Shown piece after piece: positions 35,480-42,259 of a stretch of DNA of 42,259 nt. Source of the DNA: an uncultured Eubacterium sp. (GTDB lineage: Bacteria > Bacillota > Clostridia > Lachnospirales > Lachnospiraceae); assembly GCA_945939115.1 (NCBI GenBank), contig CAMEVC010000021.1, positions 1 through 42,259 of the forward strand, in the 5' to 3' direction. The position numbers were made by a program, and so were the translations under genes. Position 1 is the first letter of the stretch. Each line of letters begins with the position of its first letter. The notes below the pieces were generated by a model that ran no database searches, was not told the origin of the DNA, and saw only the letters and a list, made by a program, of their open reading frames with translations.

Positions 35480-36235
35480 TTAAAAGTTCCCGTACACGAA
35501 ATCTTTTACAATACCGATTGCCTCACGCACCATATAATTAACGAACAGAACTCTGTCACTCTGTGCCGGCATTCCACATGTATTATTCAGTCCCACATGC
35601 CTTGCCAGAAGTCTGCTTCTGGCAACATGAAAATTATTCGTCACAATTCCTACAAGAACATCTTTATTATCAATATATTGAACAGAATATTTCATATTCT
35701 CTGAGGTATCTGTAGATTTATCTTCCTGAATAATTCTTTCAGGATTAATTCCTTTGTCAACCAGATACTTATACATAGCATATGCTTCCGTAGTATTCTC
35801 GCCCTTACCCTGACCTCCGGAAACAATTATAACCGTATCCGGATTATCCTGTGCATAGTCTGCTGCCACTTCAAGCCTGTGTCTTAATGATTTCGTGATA
35901 TGATCACCTCTTATCTGACATCCCAGAACAATTATATAGTCACAACCAGCTTCAGGCCTCTCTGTCATTCCTTTAATAATAACTGCCTCTATTACTATAA
36001 ACAGAGAAATACCAATAACCATCACAATTGCAAAGCATCTCTTAATCCATAATGCAACAGTTATTATTCCCTTAATTTCAAGTACTCTTACGCCAGATAC
36101 AATCCCGAAAAAAAATGCTCCCATAAGCCATATAAATATAAAAGACGATCCCACGCCTGCATATGTTGCGCAAACCACATAATATGCCAGGCAAAGAACC
36201 GCCAAAACAAACCATATCATATACATATATACCAA
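35480..36235 (-). CDS. YdcF/DUF218-family membrane protein
   Basis: A 251-residue protein with N-terminal membrane helices (about 4-25, 29-50 and 66-90) followed by a DUF218 domain: DYIIVLGCQIRGDHITKSLR, VIIVSGGQGKGENTTEAYAM and EDKSTDTSENMKYS. Relatives (SanA, YdcF, ElyC) act in the envelope, in some cases linked to polyprenyl-phosphate or wall synthesis. It starts 9 bases after the stop of the HExxH gene and probably shares its transcript. Confidence 0.87.
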   Translation of the reverse strand: MVYMYMIWFVLAVLCLAYYVVCATYAGVGSSFIFIWLMGAFFFGIVSGVRVLEIKGIITVALWIKRCFAIVMVIGISLFIVIEAVIIKGMTERPEAGCDYIIVLGCQIRGDHITKSLRHRLEVAADYAQDNPDTVIIVSGGQGKGENTTEAYAMYKYLVDKGINPERIIQEDKSTDTSENMKYSVQYIDNKDVLVGIVTNNFHVARSRLLARHVGLNNTCGMPAQSDRVLFVNYMVREAIGIVKDFVYGNF

Positions 36236-36244
36236 CTTTCTGTT

Positions 36245-36715
36245 CTACACGGCATAATTAATATTCTGCCCGGCAACACTTGAATAATCAGCGCTCTTCT
36301 GATTCTGCCCATATTCATTCTTCGGATATCTTATTGCAGTGTTCGTAACACCACCGGAAACATAGGCTCTTCCACATTCCGGGCATGTTGAAGTCTTTAA
36401 TGTAACAGATGCACTGACAACCTCTCCACCCTTATCAGCAGCTTTCTGATTAGCATTAGAAACATGCTCCTGCTCGTGAGCCATAACTGTTCCCGCTGCT
36501 GCCGAAGGATCAATATGTGCTGCGCTCTTAAATGAGACATCTGCCTCATCAGAACCATCCTTGTACTTTCTGGAAGCACAGGTCTCACACTCCACCTGTC
36601 CGGAACGCTTCATAGCCTTCAGACGAGCCGGACTTACATTCTCCCCGCCAGACACTGGATTAATACTGTTCCTGTATGCACTGTATCCATATGAACCACC
36701 AATAGTCATGCTCAT
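36245..36715 (-). CDS. Uncharacterised HExxH/CxxC protein, putative metallopeptidase
   Basis: A 156-residue protein with two CxxC pairs (Cys43/46 and Cys111/114) and a HEQEH motif (His80-Glu81-His84) in VMAHEQEHVSNANQKAADKG. I recognise it as a conserved but uncharacterised clostridial family. HExxH is the metzincin/gluzincin zinc signature, and the cysteines may bind a second zinc or form disulfides. It has no signal peptide or membrane segment. I chose the ATG at 36713-36715, preceded by AGGAGGG. It is upstream of the YdcF-like gene in the same operon. Confidence 0.75.
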   Translation of the reverse strand: MSMTIGGSYGYSAYRNSINPVSGGENVSPARLKAMKRSGQVECETCASRKYKDGSDEADVSFKSAAHIDPSAAAGTVMAHEQEHVSNANQKAADKGGEVVSASVTLKTSTCPECGRAYVSGGVTNTAIRYPKNEYGQNQKSADYSSVAGQNINYAV

Positions 36716-36798
36716 AGCGTTCCCTCCTTCTCTCATAATATATGCCGAAATATCTCTATATTTAATATAACATAGATTCATAATAATGCTAGTTTTTT

Positions 36799-36827
36799 TT
36801 GATAAAAAATATTAATATATACATAAA
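36799..36827 (+). promoter_or_regulatory. Possible promoter for the KdgF-type cupin gene
   Basis: TTGATA (36799-36804), 17-base spacer, CATAAA (36822-36827), 28 bases before the ATG at 36856. Very A/T-rich surroundings lower its specificity. Confidence 0.4.
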
Positions 36828-36855
36828 AATCAAATAAAGAAAAGAGGTATTGTAT

Positions 36856-37179
36856 ATGTTTACATTTAACAAGGATATCACTGCCACAAACTGTGAGCCG
36901 GGTGTTACAAGAAAGATATTAAGTTATTCAGATGAGCTTATGATGTGCGAGATTCATTTTGAAAAGGGGGCTAAAGGAAATTTCCACAGTCATAAACACC
37001 TTCAGATTACTTATATTGCCAAAGGAAGTTTTGAATTTACTATTGGCGATGAAACCAAGATTGTAAATCAAGGAGACAGCGTTTATATGCCAAGCGGCGT
37101 TACACATGGCGTTACTTGTCTTGAAGAAGGAATCCTGTGTGATGTATTCAACCCTATGAGAGAGGATTTCCTGAAGTAA
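36856..37179 (+). CDS. kdgF: KdgF-type cupin, pectin-derived uronate linearisation
   Basis: KdgF converts the cyclic unsaturated uronate released by GH105/GH88 enzymes to the linear ketone, an early cytoplasmic step of pectin use. The 107-residue protein has the family's HSHKHLQITY (metal-binding His, His, Gln), the second motif GDSVYMPSGVTHGV, and the characteristic tail DVFNPMREDFL. The ATG at 36856 has AGAGG 8 bases upstream; a TTG 6 bases earlier is less likely. It lies about 2.5 kb from the GH105 gene but is not in an operon with it. The next gene remnant begins 15 bases downstream. Confidence 0.82.
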   Translation: MFTFNKDITATNCEPGVTRKILSYSDELMMCEIHFEKGAKGNFHSHKHLQITYIAKGSFEFTIGDETKIVNQGDSVYMPSGVTHGVTCLEEGILCDVFNPMREDFLK

Positions 37180-37194
37180 TTTCTCTGACAAAAG

Positions 37195-37509
37195 GGCAAA
37201 ATCGGGTTCCTTAATGGTGCAAGCCTAGGAATTATGGCACTTGTATTCCTTGGAATCTATATTCATATATTTAAGAAATACGCATGGATGTCAGCATTTT
37301 TAATATCTGGCTGTGTTGGATTATCTCTTATTGTTGCAATGGTTATATCCAGTCTTGTTGGAACTATTATTCCTATGTTCTTCCACAAGATTCACATTGA
37401 CCCTGCCGTTGCTTCTGGTCCACTTATCACAACCGTGAACGATCTTGTTGCTGTTGTCACTTATTACGGACTTGCAATGACATTTCTTATTGAGATATTT
37501 CATGTGTAA
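37195..37509 (+). pseudogene. C-terminal remnant of magnesium transporter MgtE
   Basis: About 105 codons read without a stop as the last membrane domain of MgtE: KIGFLNGASLGIMALVFLGI near its start, then GTIIPMFFHKIHIDPAVASG, then PLITTVNDLVAVVTYYGLAM, which is the ion-pore signature of that family. MgtE is about 450 residues, so roughly 340 N-terminal codons (N, CBS and first membrane domains) are gone. It begins only 15 bases after the kdgF stop and has no start with a ribosome site. I see no insertion sequence or repeat at the junction; an old deletion is the simplest cause. Confidence 0.82.
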
Positions 37510-37532
37510 ATAACATTTTTAATAATAGGCAG

Positions 37533-37582
37533 AAAAATAAGCAGATGCTTCGGTTTGTTTAAACCAAAACATCTGCTTATTT
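37533..37582 (-). terminator. Terminator after the C1 peptidase gene
   Basis: AAATAAGCAGATG (37535-37547) and CATCTGCTTATTT (37570-37582) form a perfect 13-bp stem, with a second small stem (GGTTT/AAACC) nested inside. On the minus strand the stem is followed by T residues. Confidence 0.85.
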
Positions 37583-37594
37583 GAATTATAACGA

Positions 37595-40306
37595 TTATTT
37601 AATCTGCTCAATTCCAAGAATATGCTTCTGAATTGCTTCCATATCAAGGACTGATATTTCATCACTCTGTTTTGTTAATTTAGCAGCCATTTTATATGCT
37701 CCCTCGAGCGTGCTGATTCCTAATATATCCTTCTGGATTGCTTCCATATCAAGAACTGACACGCTTCCATCACCGTTAACATCACCTGCTACATAAACAT
37801 CAGATAAAAATATGTCTGAACTACCACTCATATACATATATTTAAGAGTACAACCTGTATACACAATATCATTATTCCTTAAATATCCCCCATTTGGTTC
37901 AACTATTCTTACACTGTACCCCATACGCCTGTACTGCGTAGTTATACTATTAGCGGTTTCATTCTCCAAAAATCTTGTAAAAGCTCCTGTTACCATTACC
38001 TGGCATTGTGCTGTAACACCGTTAACACTTGTTGCTGTTATAACAGTTGTCCCAGCCTTCTTAGCTGTCACATTACCATCTGAATCAACAGATGCTATTG
38101 CAGGATTACTGCTTGTCCATGTAAGTGTTTTATCATCAGTTGTATCATACGGACTGATACTTGCACCAATTATGTAACTACTTCCTTCTTTAAGAGTAAT
38201 TGAACTGTTACTAAGAGTTATACCTGTAATAGGATTTTCATAAACAGATACACTGCATGTAGCTGTCTTTCCATTAACAGTTTCTGCTGTTATCGTAGCC
38301 TTTCCAGCTGCAATTGCTGTTACATTACCATCTGAATCAACAGTTGCAACACTCTCATTACTACTGCTCCACTTAACAGTCTTTGAAAATGTTGTATTGT
38401 CAGGACCTATATATGCAGTAATCTGAACACTTCTACCTTTCATCATTGATAATGAACCATGATTAAGATAAATATATTGAATTGCAATTTCTTTCTGCTT
38501 AACTGTTACAATACATTCTGCACTCTTTCCATCTTTAGTTGTTGCTGTTATAACGGCTGTTCCAATACTCTTAGCTGTTACATTACCACTGTTATCAACT
38601 GAAGCAACAGAATCATTACTGCTTGTCCATGTTACATTTCTGTATGTTGCGTCTGTAGGTGTAATAGTTACCTTAAGCTGCTCCTTAGAGTCTTCCTCTA
38701 AGGTAAGATTATCCTTGTTCAAAGATATGCTTTCAACATTAATTACATCACGCTGACTTGTGTTATCTGTAAATGCCTTAATTATAAGGTTAGCTGAATG
38801 CTTACTTCCATAATCGTACCAATTACCATATGAATCAGCATAAAAGCTCTGATTTTCCTTTGCAGAAGATGTACAGCTATACCATCCTGTATTATTCTGA
38901 CTGTAATCACGTGCAATATATGGTGATGAGCCATCTTTTCCTGTAAGCTCTACAACAACTGAAAATGCTTCTCCCTGCTCAACATTAACTTCTTTATCAA
39001 GATTAATTGTATACATTCCTGTGTATGTAGTTGTTCCACTCTTCTGGGCAGCAAGTGTTCCACTTTCAGGATTAGATATATCTGTCAGATTATTATACAC
39101 ATATATCTTATAGTCAACACTAGGATTATTTGATGAACTAAAACTGTTTGTTTCAAATGAAACAGCTTTAATATTCTCATATGCTCCCGGATTAGCCTTT
39201 GCTGTAAATACATTAGCGTACTTTCCCGTTGTTCCCATGCTTATTCCTGAATGTATTAACGTTCCATCATACTGATAATTATTATTGTAATTATCTGATA
39301 GCTCCGCTTCTAGCGCATATGCTGTATCTGACAATGATTTGTCATAATATGATAAATAGAAGTATCCATCCTTACCAAATCCGCTTCCCCAGCTGTTTCT
39401 TACAATCCATGCTCCATTGCCATCTGGTTTAGTAGAAAAATTATCTGCTGAAAATTCGTCATCCCAGCCAACAATAGCTATTGCATGATTTGTTCTATAC
39501 TGCTCACTACAATAATATGATGCTGTAGTGTAGTTATAATTATTAGTAGAATAATAACCACTGTTATCTGAATAATATGATGCAGAAACTGCTCCACATT
39601 CCATTATAGCTCTTTTAATATCATTCACACTTGATGTATTAATCTTATAAAAATTCTGTACATGTGCAAATGTATTGCTATATGCCAGTGAATCTCCAAG
39701 CTGATTATTCTCAACCTTCTGTATATTCTCTGATGTATAAGGCAGGGTTGCTTCCGTTACAGCACCTTCCCAATCTTCAAGTGAATTGACCGCAAGTTCG
39801 ACATTACCTCCCTTTTGCATTATTGAATCACCTATAAAATTATTACTGTCACCCTCAAGTCCACCAAGCTTGTCCTCGACACAATTATATGTATAATTAA
39901 TGAGATGAAGTTCAGACAAATCAATATCTGTTGTAACAAGATTCTTCTTTAGAAGATTAATCTCCACAAGTGACATAGTTGCAAATGCCCAGCACACTCC
40001 ATATCCTCCCTGATTTCTTACTGCCGGAAGGTTTGTTGTCTTATACTGGCTTGGATATACTGTTGCCCTGTCTGCACTATACTGGGAATCTGAATCAACT
40101 GCGTCAGGCTGCAAAACTCCGGGTACAGTACGAACCTCATCGTCTAATTCAAGATATCCTGTACCGAATCCTTCATTTACCGGTGTCTCAGTCTGTATCT
40201 GTGTATCCACAGTGTCATCAGCATATGATGTAACTGATGCCGGCATTACAAGACTCACAGACAATACTGCCGCTAATAATGTGCTAATAATCTTTTTGTT
40301 ATACAT
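37595..40306 (-). CDS. Secreted C1-family cysteine peptidase with lectin-like, three Big_2 and dockerin-like domains
   Basis: A 903-residue exported protein: signal peptide (about 1-29), papain-like domain with Gln99, Cys105 (QGGYGVCWAFA), His274 and Asn304 (VRNSWGSGFGKDGYFYLSYY), a lectin-like beta domain (about 340-525), three Big_2 Ig-like repeats (about 530-770), and a C-terminal approximately 120-residue unit ending in a dockerin-like pair (AGDVNGDGSVSVLDMEAIQK, then a degenerate second repeat). All catalytic residues are present. It is the last of three adjacent genes with the same module, 46 bases after the GH25 gene, probably one transcript. The target could be host, dietary or bacterial proteins; not decided by sequence. 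Confidence 0.93.
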   Translation of the reverse strand: MYNKKIISTLLAAVLSVSLVMPASVTSYADDTVDTQIQTETPVNEGFGTGYLELDDEVRTVPGVLQPDAVDSDSQYSADRATVYPSQYKTTNLPAVRNQGGYGVCWAFATMSLVEINLLKKNLVTTDIDLSELHLINYTYNCVEDKLGGLEGDSNNFIGDSIMQKGGNVELAVNSLEDWEGAVTEATLPYTSENIQKVENNQLGDSLAYSNTFAHVQNFYKINTSSVNDIKRAIMECGAVSASYYSDNSGYYSTNNYNYTTASYYCSEQYRTNHAIAIVGWDDEFSADNFSTKPDGNGAWIVRNSWGSGFGKDGYFYLSYYDKSLSDTAYALEAELSDNYNNNYQYDGTLIHSGISMGTTGKYANVFTAKANPGAYENIKAVSFETNSFSSSNNPSVDYKIYVYNNLTDISNPESGTLAAQKSGTTTYTGMYTINLDKEVNVEQGEAFSVVVELTGKDGSSPYIARDYSQNNTGWYSCTSSAKENQSFYADSYGNWYDYGSKHSANLIIKAFTDNTSQRDVINVESISLNKDNLTLEEDSKEQLKVTITPTDATYRNVTWTSSNDSVASVDNSGNVTAKSIGTAVITATTKDGKSAECIVTVKQKEIAIQYIYLNHGSLSMMKGRSVQITAYIGPDNTTFSKTVKWSSSNESVATVDSDGNVTAIAAGKATITAETVNGKTATCSVSVYENPITGITLSNSSITLKEGSSYIIGASISPYDTTDDKTLTWTSSNPAIASVDSDGNVTAKKAGTTVITATSVNGVTAQCQVMVTGAFTRFLENETANSITTQYRRMGYSVRIVEPNGGYLRNNDIVYTGCTLKYMYMSGSSDIFLSDVYVAGDVNGDGSVSVLDMEAIQKDILGISTLEGAYKMAAKLTKQSDEISVLDMEAIQKHILGIEQIK

Positions 40307-40352
40307 TTTTCCTCCTTATATGTGTCTCTTTAGTCAATAGCTACTTTTTTAA

Positions 40353-41516
40353 TTATTCCCTTATAATAATTATATCCATATCCACATATCCGTCAATCCC
40401 AGCCACAGTATCTGTTACTCCATACTGCCACATCTGGAATGGATACTTAAACGATGCAATATCATTTCCTATCTCCCAACGGGTTGATGTGTAATAATAA
40501 TCATAAAACCATGCTGCCATCCATGCAAGATATTTACTCGTTAGCTCGCCTGCATTCATAGTATTATACCATCTGTTTCTGTTGGTATATATCATTGGCG
40601 CATACCCATTATCTGCTATAATATCGCAGAATGTCTCACATACCTCAGTAATCACATCCGGATCTTCATCATCGTTAAGCTCCCAGTCATATGCAACTGG
40701 ATATTTAATATCATAATCAGCTATTATAGACAGACAATACTCTGCCTCTTCCCTTGCTGTTTCAACATCAGTTGCACCAGAATAGAAATATACACCTACT
40801 CTTAATCCGTTTGCGACAGCATTTTCTATATTATATCTGAAATACCTGTCCTCATAAAGTCCATCATCACCGCCGCCGCATTTAATCATTGCAAATGAAA
40901 TTCCATCGGCAGCCACACTCTCCCAGTCAATCTCTCCCTGCCACTTGGATACATCTATTCCCATAAGCAGATTATCACTGTCATATTCACCTGATATATC
41001 TGTAAGTTCTTTATATGTACCAGAAATGTCATGTGCCTTAGGATTAATGTATTCAAGTCCTAATATATCCTTCTGAACGGACTCCATATCTAATACTGAT
41101 AAATCCTCAGAATCACTCAGCAATCCAGCCTGTCTGTACACACCCTCAAGCGGTTTGTCAATTCCAAGAATATCTTTCTGGACAGCTTCTATATCAAGTA
41201 CATCAATAACACCATCACCATCAACATCCCCAGGAACAACAACTTCCGAATCACTTACAACATTTCCATTATTATATATAATTACCCTGTCTCCTGTTGC
41301 AACTATTGAACTGTTACCAAGGCTCTCACCATCAGCATTAACAATCTCAATATCATTGTTTCTGAGCTGCCGCTTCACCTGCGAAGCTGTCTGTCCATCT
41401 GCAATCCTTATAATCTGCTGTTCTTCAGTTTCAGCCGCCTGCGTTGTCTGTGGTTTCAATGCAATAATTGATGCTGCACATAATATTCCAAATGCAGCTA
41501 TTTTCAAATTCTTCAT
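40353..41516 (-). CDS. Secreted GH25 lysozyme with N-terminal dockerin-like module
   Basis: Signal peptide (about 1-28), the shared beta-rich pre-module plus dockerin-like pair (about 35-158; PGDVDGDGVIDVLDIEAVQK then a degenerate VLDMESVQKDILGL), a short linker, and a GH25 muramidase domain (185-387) with GIDVSKWQGEIDW and the acidic pair AYDWELND. It should cut the muramic acid-GlcNAc bond of peptidoglycan, for wall remodelling or against competitors. Here the module is N-terminal to the enzyme, unlike the peptidase next door. The ATG follows AAAGAGG. It probably shares a transcript with the peptidase gene. Confidence 0.93.
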   Translation of the reverse strand: MKNLKIAAFGILCAASIIALKPQTTQAAETEEQQIIRIADGQTASQVKRQLRNNDIEIVNADGESLGNSSIVATGDRVIIYNNGNVVSDSEVVVPGDVDGDGVIDVLDIEAVQKDILGIDKPLEGVYRQAGLLSDSEDLSVLDMESVQKDILGLEYINPKAHDISGTYKELTDISGEYDSDNLLMGIDVSKWQGEIDWESVAADGISFAMIKCGGGDDGLYEDRYFRYNIENAVANGLRVGVYFYSGATDVETAREEAEYCLSIIADYDIKYPVAYDWELNDDEDPDVITEVCETFCDIIADNGYAPMIYTNRNRWYNTMNAGELTSKYLAWMAAWFYDYYYTSTRWEIGNDIASFKYPFQMWQYGVTDTVAGIDGYVDMDIIIIRE

Positions 41517-41547
41517 TATACTTATGCCTCTTTTTTCTAGTTATACT

Positions 41548-41582
41548 AAAAAGGCGCTGTGAGTACATAACTCACAACGCCT
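41548..41582 (-). terminator. Terminator between the right-edge gene and the GH25 gene
   Basis: On the minus strand AGGCGTTGTGAGT and ACTCACAGCGCCT (41570-41582 and 41552-41564) form a 13-base stem with one T-G pair and a 5-base loop, followed by TTTTT (41548-41552 shared with the stem edge). Confidence 0.8.
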
Positions 41583-41651
41583 GTCCTCTTATTTTAATAT
41601 AATCACTAATCTTCCATTGTGCAAGCCCTTGAGCCCAACTTTCACAATTTA

Positions 41652-42200
41652 TTAGTTAATCTTCTCTAAACCGAGAATGTTCTTCTGGATTGCCTCCATA
41701 TCAAGTACTGATACTGTATCGTTTTCTGTAAGCTTTGCAGCTTCATTATACGCACCTGCCAGTCCTTCGCCTATTCCTAATATTGACTTCTGAACTGCTT
41801 CCATATCAAGTACATCAATTGTTCCGCTTCCGTCTGTGTCTCCCTTTACAACTACTGTTGCTGTATCGACTACTTTGCCGTCCTTAATAACCTGTATCTT
41901 ACAGCCTGTTCCTACTGGCTTAGAGGCTGCTAATTCGTTGCCTTCGCTGTCTACAACAGTAATATTAAGTTTTGGCAATTCTTTTCTGATATCTTCAATA
42001 GTTGAATTTTCTTTAAGTCCTGAAAATGCTTTTTCTTCTGTGCCTTTGATTGTGCCTATCTTTATTGTTGAATCTTCTTTTAATTCTGAATCATTTAATG
42101 CCTTGGAAATATCTTTAAAGCGATATGTTGTATTATTAGCGAAATACATATTTCCAGCCACTCCACTATAATATCCAGTAAAATAGCTATTAAAATCCAT
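41652..42200 (-). CDS. Dockerin-like module protein without catalytic domain, possibly truncated
   Basis: 182 residues that carry only the shared module: a beta-rich pre-module (about 65-118, with VGTGCKIQVIKDGKVVDTAT) and a dockerin-like pair (KGDTDGSGTIDVLDMEAVQK, then a degenerate VSVLDMEAIQKNILGL). Unlike its two neighbours it lacks a signal peptide, and the ATG at 42198-42200 has no ribosome site. A later ATG at 42149 has a weak GGAG. Stops occur in all three frames just upstream (about 42217-42240), so it could be a 3' remnant of a longer secreted protein. Confidence 0.7.
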   Translation of the reverse strand: MDFNSYFTGYYSGVAGNMYFANNTTYRFKDISKALNDSELKEDSTIKIGTIKGTEEKAFSGLKENSTIEDIRKELPKLNITVVDSEGNELAASKPVGTGCKIQVIKDGKVVDTATVVVKGDTDGSGTIDVLDMEAVQKSILGIGEGLAGAYNEAAKLTENDTVSVLDMEAIQKNILGLEKIN

Positions 42201-42213
42201 TACATACTTGTAT

Positions 42214-42235
42214 GATAATTAGGAAGTTAATTATC
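42214..42235. repeat. Perfect hairpin in front of the right-edge gene
   Basis: GATAATTA (42214-42221) and TAATTATC (42228-42235) form a perfect 8-bp stem with a 6-base loop, 13 bases upstream of the ATG at 42200. An AAAGGAAAC ribosome-like site lies just upstream of it. Confidence 0.6.
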
Positions 42236-42259
42236 ACACGTTTCCTTTCTTTTAATATC

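Noticed and set aside
38068-38640. Repeated DNA segments (ACATTACCATCTGAATCAAC) that look like a short repeat array
   Set aside because: They encode the same strand of successive Big_2 domains in the C1 peptidase; no CRISPR spacing.
37595-42200. A complete cellulosome locus
   Set aside because: No cohesin or scaffoldin gene is seen, and the enzymes are a peptidase and a lysozyme, not cellulases.

Overview
The window reads as chromosomal DNA of a low-GC Gram-positive anaerobe of the family Lachnospiraceae. The evidence is strong AGGAGG-type ribosome sites, an mcsA-mcsB-clpC cluster, a dgt-dnaG-rpoD-trmK cluster, diaminopimelate synthesis by LL-diaminopimelate aminotransferase, Bacillota-style chemoreceptors and lipoproteins, and dockerin-like secreted proteins. 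Two pectin-related genes (a GH105 hydrolase and a KdgF-type cupin) make a pectin-using gut species of the Lachnospira (Eubacterium) eligens type a reasonable guess. That species-level guess is inference. I saw no tRNA, rRNA, CRISPR array, prophage or insertion sequence.

Layout. 1-438: no convincing gene; a strong outward promoter and a terminator. 439-3464 (minus): a conserved hypothetical, radA, a signalling-only chemoreceptor and a flavin-binding PNPOx-family protein. 3567-9335 (minus): a lipid-linked glycan flippase, then mcsA, mcsB and clpC, without ctsR next to them. 9456-12848 (minus): a GT2-GtrA glycosyltransferase, a membrane-anchored phosphodiester glycosidase and an anchored protein of unknown function. 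13009-14281: small unknowns, including a Cys/Gly-rich two-membrane-segment protein, a 37-residue ORF on the other strand and a pair of unknown proteins. 14297-16714 leuS (minus); 16898-17767 tyrA (plus). 17788-24618 (minus): the macromolecular synthesis cluster dgt-dnaG-rpoD-trmK followed by a uridine-kinase-like nucleoside kinase. 24733-26508: a small membrane protein and a divergent CNNM/CorC-type protein. 26605-30833 (minus): a sensory operon of PAS-GAF-GGDEF protein, BMP-type lipoprotein and Cache chemoreceptor. 31006-32765: dapL and a J-domain protein. 32834-37179: a cupin, GH105, patatin-like lipase, YdcF-like protein, an uncharacterised HExxH protein and a KdgF-type cupin. 37195-37509: an mgtE remnant. 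37595-42200 (minus): three consecutive genes that share a dockerin-like module, attached to nothing else recognisable, to a GH25 lysozyme, and to a C1 peptidase with Big_2 repeats.

The most interesting points are: the shuffled dockerin-like module with a degenerate second loop; the approximately 175-residue lysine-rich extension of the primary sigma factor; the BMP-chemoreceptor-GGDEF trio without a permease; the duplicated Cys/Gly membrane miniprotein; the HExxH/CxxC protein; a G8 tract at the predicted transcription start of the GH105 gene; and two terminators that run straight into the ribosome site of the next gene.
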